This document shows positions 38,560-49,984 of a stretch of DNA of 64,000 nt, in pieces. Position numbers and translations under genes: made by a program. The stretch comes from Sindora glabra (Eukaryota; Streptophyta; Magnoliopsida; Fabales; Fabaceae). The notes under the pieces are model-generated. The model was not told where the DNA came from, did not search any database, and was given only the letters and a program-made list of their open reading frames with translations. Location: positions 49,603,275 through 49,667,274 of the forward strand of contig CM035234.1 in NCBI GenBank assembly GCA_020226215.1. The letters run 5' to 3'. The first letter of the stretch is position 1, and every line of letters starts with the position of its first letter.

Positions 38560-38564
38560 CCTAT
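38560..38564. repeat. Target site duplication, right copy (CCTAT)
   Basis: Identical to 31131-31135 and directly abutting the CA at the truncated LTR edge. Confidence 0.65.
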
Positions 38565-40882
38565 ATCATTGTTTTATTATTTTATTATCCTCACTAAAGA
38601 GTATTATAAGAAATTTAATATTTGAAATGCTTATAAATATATGCATGATTTTCTTATAATATCTACCTAGTAAAAAATTTAGTAGTTTTTGAATTTGTTG
38701 AAGTTGTTTTAGAGACTATAGGTTTTTCTTGGTATTTAAGGATTGTATTTAATTCTTATATAGACAAATAAATGCATATTTCTTAAAAGTTATAACTCAA
38801 TATAATATGTACAACTAAAAAATAATAATAATGTATACAAAATTATATTATAATGATTGTTGCATGAAAACTATATCTTCTCAAATATTAAATTATAATT
38901 TATTAATCATATTCTATCCTTTTTATCTTTTTAGTATGTCTTCTTACATTAGAAGATTAAAAAATAATATTGAATTATAATAAATAAAATATATATTTAT
39001 GTTTTTTAGAGAAATAACAAAAAGTTAGAAATATTGATTTAAATTTATTATTAAATTTTTTAATTTTATAATTAAAGCATAACACACAAATATTTAAATA
39101 AAATTTTGCACCAATTGTGTCAAACAATCATTCGATATGTACATTTAATTATTTCATACTTAATAGCAAATTAAAAATTAATTAGAAAGTAAAGTAAATA
39201 ATCATAACTATTAATAAAAAAAATTAAAAGTTGAGAACTTGATAAATAACAAGCCATCAAAAAAACAATTTTTTAATTTATAATTATCCCATTCTTTGAT
39301 TTTTTTATGAACAATTGTAATTATTTATTATAACCTTTAAAGTATATCTTATACTTTAAAGGAGTTGGATTCATACATTGAGAATTAGCTAAAAAATATG
39401 ACTTATGTTTTGCCTTTCAATTATAAGATTAATTATATATTTTATATTTTAAAAAATAATAATACTATTATAAATCTAAAAAAGATAGGATTTAAATCCT
39501 CTCCTTTTTTCATAATTATATTATTATAATCATGTATCTTTTAAAATAATTAACATACATTTATAATGTTATATAGTATTAAATTAAATTTTTTTCTATG
39601 CAACCAGTGACTTATTAGTTCCTTTAGTAAAGTACAAAAATTTTGGATTATTTCCATGGGAACGTGGATATCATATATTTTTATAATATAAAAATTATTT
39701 TGTTTACGCTTCCAGTCAATTTTTATTACCATTATCCATCTCAACTAACTATTACCATCGTCATTGATATTCATCCACAAACACCCACCACTCTCACCCA
39801 CCACTGTTGAATACCTTTACCATATTATGATATTATAAAATTATAAAATATATTAAAATAATAAATATTTATCATTATTCTTGGTAGTAACTTCAATAAT
39901 TATAAGTTCTTTCATACTTTAATAGTTGTACATCCAAATAAATGATTATTAATTATAAGTACTAATTATAGTCCCAATTGTATAATTATCTTAAACAAGA
40001 GCTTGTATTATAAAAGTTTTTTATATAAGCTTTGTTACTATAAGTGGCGTCTAAAATAAGTTGAATCCAAATGCAAGTTAATTTATTTTAAATAATACTT
40101 ATGGTAATAGAGCTTTAAAAAAAAAAAAAAAAACCTCTTGCAATTTAAGCTCTTGTTTAAACTGTTACCTTCGAAGTCTGAAATAGGCTAATAAACTAGT
40201 TAGGTCTACACATAATTACATATTAAAATATTATATTATATATTATATATGTATATCTTATCTCACGTATTATATTACATATAAAAATTTAATTATTTCA
40301 CAGATTAATCTAATAAGCCTATATAGAACCAAATTTTAAAATAGTGCGTCTAACCTATTTATATAAATAAATTTATTTGCTAGCTTTTACCTAATTTTGA
40401 AAAATAAGATTGACTATACCAAGTTAGAGGGTGGTTAAGCCGTTAAGTCTAATAAGACCTCTATGCATGCACACTAAGTCACATCGGTCCAAATTTGTAC
40501 CCTATTACTAAAGGAAATATTTATTTTATTAAAGAAAAAAAATTTACAAAAGAAATTGTACGCCCACCATTGCGCTAGCCTCTTTTTTAGCCTAACTAGT
40601 TAAATACTCATTCTTATTTATTATTGGTACTTGCTCATATTGACGTGCCACTTATTTTTTTTTATTTGACAATGTAAAAAATTAATGAAAAAAGGGAAAA
40701 TATAAACAAAAAAATTATAAATAAGCAGTTAAAAGTGAAAAGGGGGAACGTATTTCTTCACAAAATAATTGAAAATTAAAAATGATGTGATAGATAAAAA
40801 AATTATTGATCTTAATGAAGACACAAAGCCAAAGAAATCTTCCAACTGCATTGGAAAAGATAAATAAAATTAATGTAGTAAA
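38565..40882. other. AT-rich intergenic DNA, no gene seen
   Basis: No reading frame of interest; an A15-16 run lies at about 40118-40133. Confidence 0.55.
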
Positions 40883-40914
40883 CTAGTATTCCCCGCGGCT
40901 ATGCTCGGCACGGA
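40883..40914 (-). mobile_element. Helitron-like 3' terminus, minus strand
   Basis: Read on the minus strand, CCGTGCCGAGCATAGCCGCG followed by GGGAATACTAG|T matches the pattern of plant Helitron ends: an imperfect G+C hairpin of the CCGTGC...GCACGG type, a short AT spacer, then CTAG next to a host T. The G+C island is isolated in very AT-rich DNA. The 5' end (TC...) should lie at a higher plus coordinate; I could not identify it. Confidence 0.45.
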
Positions 40915-43900
40915 CAGAGAGACTGTTCAAATAAATGTACTGAAATTATTGGTTAGACGGTGGGATTTCTATCATTGACATTGTTTACAAATTCAAAGGA
41001 ATGTAATCATTGTCATCAATGTAATTAAAATGAGAGAAAAATGTAAAATAGTCACTTTTAATTTTGGGATAATTACATTTTAATCCTACTAATTTTGAAG
41101 ATTCATAAATTAAATTCTTAAACTATAAAAATTTGAAATTATCAGTCATCATTTACTTAGTTAATCATTTTATTAAGTATATAATTTTTAACTAACCTTT
41201 TAAATAAAAATTATAATATTATTGTATGCTGGTTACTTTGTTTAAATTTTATAACTCATTTTTAAATATTTAATTATATATGTCTAATTTAATTTTATTT
41301 ATTATATAACATATAAATTAAAAAAATACATTGACCTCCCCCAAATTTTAGTAAAATTATATGGACTTCTCTTTTAATTTCAAAACATACACAAACATCT
41401 CTTAAATCATAAAATAATACTACAATTAAATGTGAACTTTTTTTCAATAAAATGAAAAGAAAAGATAAGTACGGATTCAAATCAAACAATATATGATAAT
41501 TTAAGTATTTTATTCTCAAAGATATGCTTTGATTAAACTCAAATAATTAGTAATCTATGACACTTATATTATAAGTTGGCTTTCCATTAGTCATACTTTA
41601 CCTATTTGAGTTTAATCATAGTATTGTTTTCATCCAAAACTACTTGAAATATCTCACCTTAGTATATATTGTTTGATCTAAATTTATAATCATTTTTTTC
41701 ATCATTTCATTGAAAAAAGTTTAAATTTGTATTTAGGTGTAATATTATTTTATATTTTAAGAGAGACATGTGTTAGTTTTGAAATTATAAAAGATGTTTG
41801 TGTAATTTCATTAAAATTCAAGGTAAAATTCAAGAAAGAACAATGTATTTTTCTCTATAAATTATGTTAAAAAAAATATACAATGAACTAATATATAATG
41901 ATATTGTAATTCTTGTTTAACAATTTTTCTACAAAAATTGCATAAATTAATTAATTTAATTGTATTTGTCAATTTTAAATTATATAATTAAAGATATAAT
42001 TTGTTAGTAATGCAACCATCCAAAATTGAAAGAGAAAATGGAGAGGATATTTTGCATCTTTGCGAAATATATAAATAGAGTTCGCACTCTTAGTGATGTA
42101 AAAATATTAAAATAATAAGTGAACTGAGTAATGATTATGATTACATGCGTTAAATTAGGCCTTTTGTTTTATCACTGCAATCCATTATGACAGAAATTTT
42201 CTTATTGCAATTGAAATGTTACAGGGATCCCATGATTCCTGTGGTTTCTTTTGTTTACTTAATTTTTCTTCGAGAGTCAGGTCCCCTTGTAATTCGATGG
42301 CAGCTAAATGAGTATTTCTGGAGCTTACATTGGAGGTTCAATTTCAAGGTCACTCATGAGCAATACCTTCAAAAACTGCCAAAAATTAAGTAAAATAAAA
42401 TAATTGGGTTTTAGTTGTCAAACAGAAGCAAAATTAACATTCATAAGATTAAAAAAAATTAAGGTAAGAAAAAGATATCGGTGCAATTCATTTCGGAAGC
42501 AAAGTTAAGCATTCTTGACAATTCATGACTCTGTTCCTTAATCAAATCTAAGGTCAATAATGCAAAGATGTATCTTCATGTATTCTTCTCTTTTCATTAT
42601 ATATTTAAGGTTTGCCAATAGATACGAATATAATGTGCAAGTACTTAATATGAAATTATGAATTGTATTTTATGTTTGAAAGAAAAATAAGCGGCGAATG
42701 GATAGTAACAAGACAATTGGTTAATTAAACAAAAATATATGTGCCATGCATGTAAATTATAAAAGGATGTGAAAATCGAGAAAAATAAAAATTTTGATAT
42801 CCAAACTTATATACTAATCTTAAAATCAAGAGTGATACTATTTAGATATCCAAAATATTTTAGAACCGATCTCATCACATTGCATTGGTACTCTCCCACC
42901 ACACAATCAGGTAATGATTTTCTTCTACCTTCGAATAACATGCTACATATTAATTTTTTTTTTTTACAGTGTAAGTCTTGTGTACAAGAATCAAATATGA
43001 TTTTTTTTATCTTCCCTTCCAATTTTGAAATGGTTAAATTTGATTCTTTCCAACTTTAATTTTTTTTAAAAAAAAACACATATCATCCACTTAATTAATA
43101 ATTTTATTAAATTTCATAATTTTTTTAAATTTTTAAATAACAAACTACTATTTTCTATTAGTTTATCTCGCACATAATTTTGCAACTTATCTTCAAATAT
43201 TTACTAATAAGTAAATCCTCTTTTTTGTCTTTTCGATATTCATTTTTTTCTCATTTCTATCCCTATAAAATATTTTGTATGTAAAATATTAATTTATTCA
43301 ATTCAATTTCTAGGGGGACAACATTGAACAAATTTGTATTTTATATAGACAAAATTGATATAAAATATTTTCATGAAGATAAAAAAAATAAAAGTAAATT
43401 TCACAATGATGAAAAAGAGAATTTACTCTATTATAAATGATTATTTCCAAAAACTTCACAAATTTTTAACAAATCAAAGCAAAAGAATACCAAGAAAGCT
43501 TAGGAAGAAAAAAAAAAACACACACACACACACAACACAATGAAAGAGGATCCACAATGTGGAATGAAAAAAGTTAGTGATTTAAAAATGAATCACATAG
43601 AAGTCAACTTCATAAATTTGTTTATTGAGACAAATCACAATGGAATGCAATGAATAACTCGTAGAGGTGTGCAACGAATGGGTTTAGTTAGTTACAATTC
43701 AAAAAACACTCATCCATGTTCAACAGAACTAAATTATTGTATCCATAATCAATAATTTGAATTGCCTAAATAATTCTAAATCAAAGTTTTTTGTTAAAGT
43801 TAGGTTGTAATGGCCTAATTTGGTTTGCACAAATTATCTAACAAGCTTAATTATGATTTAAGCAACTTTAATATTTTTCATCCATCATTGGTCTGTCATT

Positions 43901-44137
43901 TTTGTGAAGAAACAAAATCCCCATTCCCCAAGCATTCAACAACATATTTCTTCATTAAATCATAATAAGATGGGGGAGAATCAAACTTGTTTACAAAGAC
44001 AACTAAAGACTTAAAATGAAATGATTTTGAATTTAACAGTTGTCAAGCTAATTGAAGCTTTGAGATATACTATGTGTTATTGAGGGTTCTTCCCTTTGGT
44101 CGCCAAAAAGTTGAACAAATTGAGTTGGAGCTAGTTT
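40915..44137. other. AT-rich DNA, possibly the body of a Helitron, no gene seen
   Basis: No helicase, replication-initiator or other recognisable frame. The frames at 42187-42393 and 42769-43059 (plus) have no motif. A short (CA)n run lies near 43519. Confidence 0.45.
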
Positions 44138-44414
44138 TTAAAAGCCAAATGAGAAAAAAAAAGGCAAAACAACCTTTGGATGACAAGACTTAATCCTACC
44201 GGAAACATTAGCATTGTTAAAGTAACCATCAACCTCATCATCCATGGGAGTATAATTGGTCTCATCGTGGTAGAAATCATTCAACCATTTCTTGTGGTGA
44301 TCAAGTTTGGTGCGAAATTTAGGATCGTGGAGAATGTTAGGGTTTGAATTACAAAGAAGGGAATGAAAAGGGGATACTAGAAAGATCTTGAAGAAGTAGA
44401 AGCCTATTATGAGA
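44138..44414 (-). pseudogene. Unidentified reading-frame remnant
   Basis: On the minus strand a frame is open for about 90 codons, closed by TAA at 44138-44140, with no ATG at its start. The middle part (FRTKLDHHKKWLNDFYHDET and DDEVDGYFNNANVSGRIKS) has the balanced, charged composition of real protein, unlike the phenylalanine- and isoleucine-rich chance frames around it. I do not recognise the family. It may be an exon or gene fragment carried or left by a mobile element. Confidence 0.3.
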
Positions 44415-45808
44415 AAGGGATTGGAAATCTAAATATTTACCCCTATACCTACCATATAACTAAGCTAAATTTAATTACCTTAGTTATTTCAATTGGTTAT
44501 GGGTCCATATGGGTACTATATTTTAAACTCATAACTAACTATAATAAACTAAATTTTTTTAAAATTTCATTAATTTAAACCATTTGCAATTTTGAACTGA
44601 TATAAATTGATTGACTTGCAAATGGTTTGATTGGTTTATATTAGTTGAAAACATTTTGCTCACCCTTAATAACTTAAGAGAAATTTTAGTGATAGGTTTC
44701 AAAAAGACAAAAAAAAAAGATATTTACAAGTAAAATTTCTTTACATTCAAGGAAAATTTAGTAGAAAATAGCCATGAAGGGGAAATAAGGCAATGACATA
44801 TCCCAATGAATAATGTAGACTAGAATAGAGCAACAATTTGTCTAAACAATCAACACTACATGATTAGTTATAGTGGGGGGGGGGGAAGGCATCATAGGAT
44901 TGGTAGATTTTAGTTTTTTTATCCATACAAGAACTTCATGCATGTTGCCAAATCATAAGCTAGGGGTTAGAATGTAACTTCCCTAAAGCATCTTTAGCAA
45001 ATTAAAGTTTGTCCTAAAAAAAGCTCCATGAATAGATGGCTAGCTTGTTGCTGCTATAGAATGTTCAATAGTGATAAACCCACTAGTTATGAACTAAAAA
45101 GAACACCTCATAAATCTTAATATTGGTATACAAATACATCAATTAACAACAAAAAGTAACCTAGTTGCAAAAGCAAAAGAAGGCGCATCATTGTCACTGG
45201 GTTTAGGAAATTCTTCTAGAGCTTTAAATCCTTCATTATATCCAGTCTTGCCAACCTAATAGATAAACCTAAATCATATAAAAACTCCAGTCTCTCCTAT
45301 TTACTGCAATCAAAACAAAAATATGCATTTTTAAAAAATTTTAAAAAAATTAACTAACACCTTTTTATTCAAGGATAATAGCAACCATAGCTAAAAGCTT
45401 CTTAGTTTATAAATTCTACTTACAATACGACTGACTACTAAGATGATTTTTAATATTGATCTTTCCATTTGCATTTTTTTATGTAAGTTTTGATCTAAAT
45501 TAACATTTCTTTCAATTTATACAAATTTAGACTCCTTAACTTGGAGAAACTATACTCGAACAACCTTATTTCAAGGCAAACCATTAAAAACATGAAATCC
45601 AAAATATGAGTCTTACCCTCCAGTTTCTCCCATAACTTTAAAATTTTAACCTTTTAACTCTTCTTCCATCGATTCTCATCTTCTCTAGGAAATTAATGTA
45701 GTGTAAGCAATAAAACTATGCAAAAAATTTACTTTATTCTACATTTGTTGACATGGCTTATAAAATGACAATAGTATGCCAAAAACCCCATACAACTTTC
45801 ATGGTAAG
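44415..45808. other. AT-rich intergenic DNA, no gene seen
   Basis: Nothing recognisable on either strand. A G10 run occurs at about 44875-44885. Confidence 0.5.
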
Positions 45809-45953
45809 TGTTAGTAAATTTAAGTTTATTAGTTTCTTATTTGCTAAGATATATGAGCCGTAAGTCTATCTCTTGTAACTCTATATTTTTATTACAAATA
45901 GATATGCCAACCTTTAGTTAGAGCACGACTTTAAGAATTATTCTCTCTTAACA
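45809..45953 (+). repeat. 5' LTR of copia B (145 bp)
   Basis: TGTTAGTAAATTTAAG...CTCTCTTAACA, directly followed by the primer site. Start and end sequences resemble the copia D LTR (TGTTAGTA...TAACA). Confidence 0.8.
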
Positions 45954-45967
45954 TGGTATCTAGAGCC
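45954..45967 (+). other. Primer-binding site of copia B (tRNA-iMet)
   Basis: TGGTATCTAGAGCC starts at the first base after the LTR, a slightly mutated or extended form of TGGTATCAGAGCC. Confidence 0.8.
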
Positions 45968-46445
45968 TCTATCTAAGTATCTTTCTCACACTCAATTAAA
46001 AAAAATAGAGAAACCAACTTTCTTCTTTTTCCCCTCTTTGTTTTCAATTTTTTATGCATGACTAAGTCATAAAAGAGCTAATAGAAAAAAACCTAGATCT
46101 GGCTACGGAGTGTACAATGTTGTAGAATAGTGGAGCTGCTGTTTGGAGTGGTTGACAGAGATTTAGTATGTTTTTTATAGATTTGGGTTGACAGTGGAGC
46201 AAATTGGCAATTGGTGACCTTATTTGATTAGCACGTGCAGTACATATGTAGCTTTCTAAAAGGCACGTGAGCACTATAAGCACAGCATATTTTTGGTGCA
46301 TGCAATTTTGACTAGTGATATCTTAGCTTCTTCTGTATTCATTTGTGTAGTTATTTGTGCAATCTAGCAACTTTATCATGATTTTTTTTAATTTTTAGCT
46401 ATTTTCTAGATATTTTTATTAATTCTTTTTGCAATTTTATTCTCA

Positions 46446-49345
46446 TGGCTAGTGAGATTTTTGATTTTGATGCATGTAGCACATTTAAAAATAGTAATAG
46501 TGAAAGAAAATTAGAGCTAAAGTCAGGTTTTTCTTATTTGCTTCCAATTAATGGCTAAATAATTGAACAAAAATTAAACTTAGAAGGTCAACAATATATA
46601 AGATGGAAGAAAGCTATTTAGTGTTATCTTGATGAGGTCTATATGACTGATCAGCTCACTAAAGATCCACCTACAAATAATATGAAGGAAAACTAGATTG
46701 TGAAAGATTAACGATTACTCAGATTAATATGTAATACTTTAACTTCTAAAGTTAATAATAATAATGTACACTATGAAAAAATTAAAGAATTATAGGAAAC
46801 TCTTAGTTCACTTAATTTTGCAAAGGACAACATGCACCAAATTTATGATTTAACTTGATTATTGATTCATCCTAATGTAAATGGTGAGACCCCATCTTAA
46901 ATCTATACTGATCTTCATCAAGCCTTTCAAAAATGGTGTCTTTTTTTACCTATTATTACTAATGTTGATGGAATTTGCTCTCAAAGAGAATAATTTGGAG
47001 TTATGTGTTTTCTCATGGCATTGCCTTTTGAATTTAGTATTACCCGTTAGTAAATTTTGTCTAACTATGATTCTCTCACTATGAAGTTTTCTTTTTTTAT
47101 CATATTCAATAAGCATATAGTGATTCATTTTCTTCTTCTATACATATAAATGAATCATTTGCCTTAGTTTTGGTACTCATAATGGTCATGGTAATACTAG
47201 AGGTGGCAGGGGTGAGGAAGTAAAGGATAAGGTAATTCTGATAGGTGTGTGGTTTTAGTGGAGATGGTATTATTTTTTTGCTATTATTACAAAGAGCTTA
47301 GACATTTAAAGAAGTTTTGCCCTAAGTTACTTTAAAAAAATACACCACCATCTTGATTAGTACATGTCACCATAAATAATCAAGCACAAAATTGATGATA
47401 GTAATACGATAAGTTTGTCAAAAAATGAGTATGTTGAGTATTTACAATTCTAAGCATCTCAACAACAACCATTGACTTAGTTTGTTACTACATTAGGTAG
47501 ATAGGTTATCTCACTGTATGCCTTTCACATACAAATTCTAGATAGATAATTAATTCTGGTGCTATTGATCATATGATAAGTTAGACAGGTATTGTATCTT
47601 CTTTTTGAGCTTTTTTTTCTTCTTATATTACTTTAACCAATAAGTTCAAAGCATTTGTTATTGGTTGTGATATGGTGGATGCTACCCCTAATATATCCTT
47701 GCATGATGTATTATGTCTTTCAAACTTTCCATTTAATTTGCTTTTCATTGGTCAAATGACACATGCCTATAATTATAGTATCTTCTTTTTTCATGGTTAT
47801 TGTGTTTTTCAAGATCTTTTAACTAAGAAGATTTTTGGTAAGGGTACGAATCTAATGGTTTGTATGTTTTTGAAGAGAAAGTTTATTGGCCAGTTATTGT
47901 TGTTGCTGTTGCTACTATCACTTTAGACTGGCTTCACTGTCGCTTGGGCATTTGTTCTTGTCAACTTTACAAAAATTATTTCCTAATTTCAATTCTTTAT
48001 CTAGTTTATATTGTGAGTTATGTCAGTTTGCTAAACAGTATTGTTAATTTTATGTTTTTAGAGTCAACAAATGGGTTGCATTCATATTTGAATTAGTATA
48101 TTTAGATGTTTAGGGTCTTTACCTAGTCTAGTTTCTTATATTTTGTTACTTTTGTGGATGACTATTCAAGAGTTACTTAGCTTTATTTAATAAAGAATCG
48201 ATTAGAGTTATTTGAGATTTTTCATACTTCTCATGCTGAAATTCTAATCAATTTAACATATCTATTCACTATATTTGTAGTGATAATGCTAAAGAATATT
48301 TTTTTGCTCAATTTGCATCTTATTTGTCCTAACATAGAATAATTCATCAATCTTCTAGTGCAGTTATTTTACAATAAAATGGGGTAACTAAATGAAAAAA
48401 TTGTCACTTAATGGAAGTCTTATGTGCGTTATTGTTTCAAATGAAAGTGCCTAAGATTTTTTGGGCACATTCAATTTCCACAACTTATTTCTTGATTAAT
48501 CGAATGCCTTCTTCAATTTTTAATGGTTAGGTACCCTATTGTATTTTATTTCTTTCCTAATCTTTATTTCCTTTATCTCTACATATTTTTAGGTGTGCTT
48601 GTTTTGCTCAAGATCATCATCCTTGAGTATCTAAACTTGATCCATGATCTTTAAAGAGTGTTTTTCTTATTAGTTATTCTTGTACACAAAAAAGATATCG
48701 ATGTTACTCTTCTAATTTATATCATTATATTGTCTCATTTGATATTATATTTTTTGAGTTTATTCCTTTTTTGGCACCTCTAACTCTTCTTCCTCTATAA
48801 CTAAGACTGATTCTCTTAATGAATACTTTCTTATGTATTTTGCTCCTTAGGAACCTCAATAGAAAATAATTAGGTTCATTCTCCTATTAAATATGATTAT
48901 TCTTACAGGAAGTAGGTACTAGTAGTAGCATCTCTTCCACCTGATAATGCTGACAAATCTAAAGATGTACCAATCATTGATGAATCATTGACTCCATCCC
49001 CTCTACCAACTTTTTCCTCATCAGATCCTTCTCCTTTGCCAGTTAATCTTGACATCCTAATGCCTACCAGAAAGGTACATATAGTTACACTTAGCAAGGT
49101 GACACTGATCACCCTTACTTTATTTCTAACTATGTATCCTAAACTTCCTTGGCTCTATCTTTTTAATCATTTATTGCCTTGCTTGATTCCATTATTATTC
49201 CGAAGTCTAACATTAAAGAACACTCTCACTCTGGGTGGCATGCTGTTATGAAGGAAGAGATGCAAGCTCTTACTACAAATCAAACATGGGAGAATGCTAT
49301 TATCCATATGGAAAAAGTTTTAACAATTAATAACTTTATACATAT
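46446..49345 (+). pseudogene. gag-protease-integrase remnant of copia B
   Basis: Gag starts at ATG 46446 (MASEIFDFDACSTF) and is closed after about 37 codons, but the frame continues recognisably, with IYDL and SQRE...FLMALPFEF gag motifs near 46840-47035. A protease-like segment with the DSGATDHM pattern, mutated, lies near 47550-47580. The segment 47672-47926 is pre-integrase (NISLHDVLCLSNFPFNLL). Integrase pieces follow: TFVDDYSRVT near 48147-48178, the INRMPSS segment near 48490-48530, and the C-terminal CACFAQDHHP near 48595. The last recognisable part is the RT lead-in HSGWHAVMKEEMQALTTNQT at about 49215-49275. Many stops and frameshifts; not translatable. Confidence 0.85.
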
Positions 49346-49742
49346 AAAGCCATACCAATAGTCCCATGGTGTTGAACAATGTTTAGATGCTAAAGCTAAC
49401 TAAGTAAATTTATCTCCATTAAGCAAATGAAAACTATGCATTACATTTATATTATATTAAATAGATTATAATTAGAAACATGTCAAAACAAAACTCCAAT
49501 GGATATAAATAATCAAAGAAATAAAAAATATTATTGAATTAGTTGTTTGAGTCACTCTTTTATTGTTTGATCATTAAAGACAACCTAAACTTCTTTATAG
49601 CACATATTTTTCTACTTTCACTATCAAAGTTGCAATATAATAGCTTAGGCATGGAGAAAATAAATAATTTAGGGGCATAAAAGATGGAAAGCCAAAAAAA
49701 AAATAAATTAAGTAGATATGCATAAGCATTGACACTTTAGAT
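49346..49742. other. AT-rich DNA between copia B and copia C
   Basis: No recognisable content. Confidence 0.5.
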
Positions 49743-49953
49743 TATTGGAATGGTTTGAAAAAATCATCTTAGTCTTAGTTCTGTATAATAGTGGAAATAG
49801 AATCAATACCCTTTAATGCTAATCAGTACAAAGGAAATTAATCTACCTAAATTTTTACTAATCATTCTAATCACTAACTAATTTCAAGCATATATTTACA
49901 ATACAATTAATACTATTCAGTTACATTTAATACTATTTAATACTCTTGGAGCA
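49743..49953 (-). repeat. 3' LTR of copia C
   Basis: It aligns to 53122-53331 throughout, e.g. CCTTTAATGCTAATCAGTAC against CCTTTAATGCTAATTAATGC. In element orientation it starts TGCTCCAAGAG. Confidence 0.8.
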
Positions 49954-49984
49954 TATATATCATATGCATTAAGCTTGTTATATA

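Larger units (their letters stand above)
45809..49345 (+). mobile_element. Ty1/copia 'copia B', 3'-truncated
   Basis: It begins with a 145-bp LTR and primer site, continues through gag, protease and integrase, and stops at the very start of RT. No 3' LTR is present. The leader (TTTTTATGCATGACTAAG) is shared with copia D at 57.5 kb, so both are one family. The missing 3' half is not found beyond copia C, so it was lost by deletion rather than split by that insertion. Confidence 0.85.

Noticed and set aside
42187..42393. 68-codon plus-strand frame with ordinary-looking protein
   Set aside because: No recognisable motif and no neighbours supporting a gene; left as background.
48903..49251. Frames on both strands with serine/proline-rich products
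   Set aside because: They lie in the variable linker between integrase and RT of copia B; only the plus-strand copia reading has family support.
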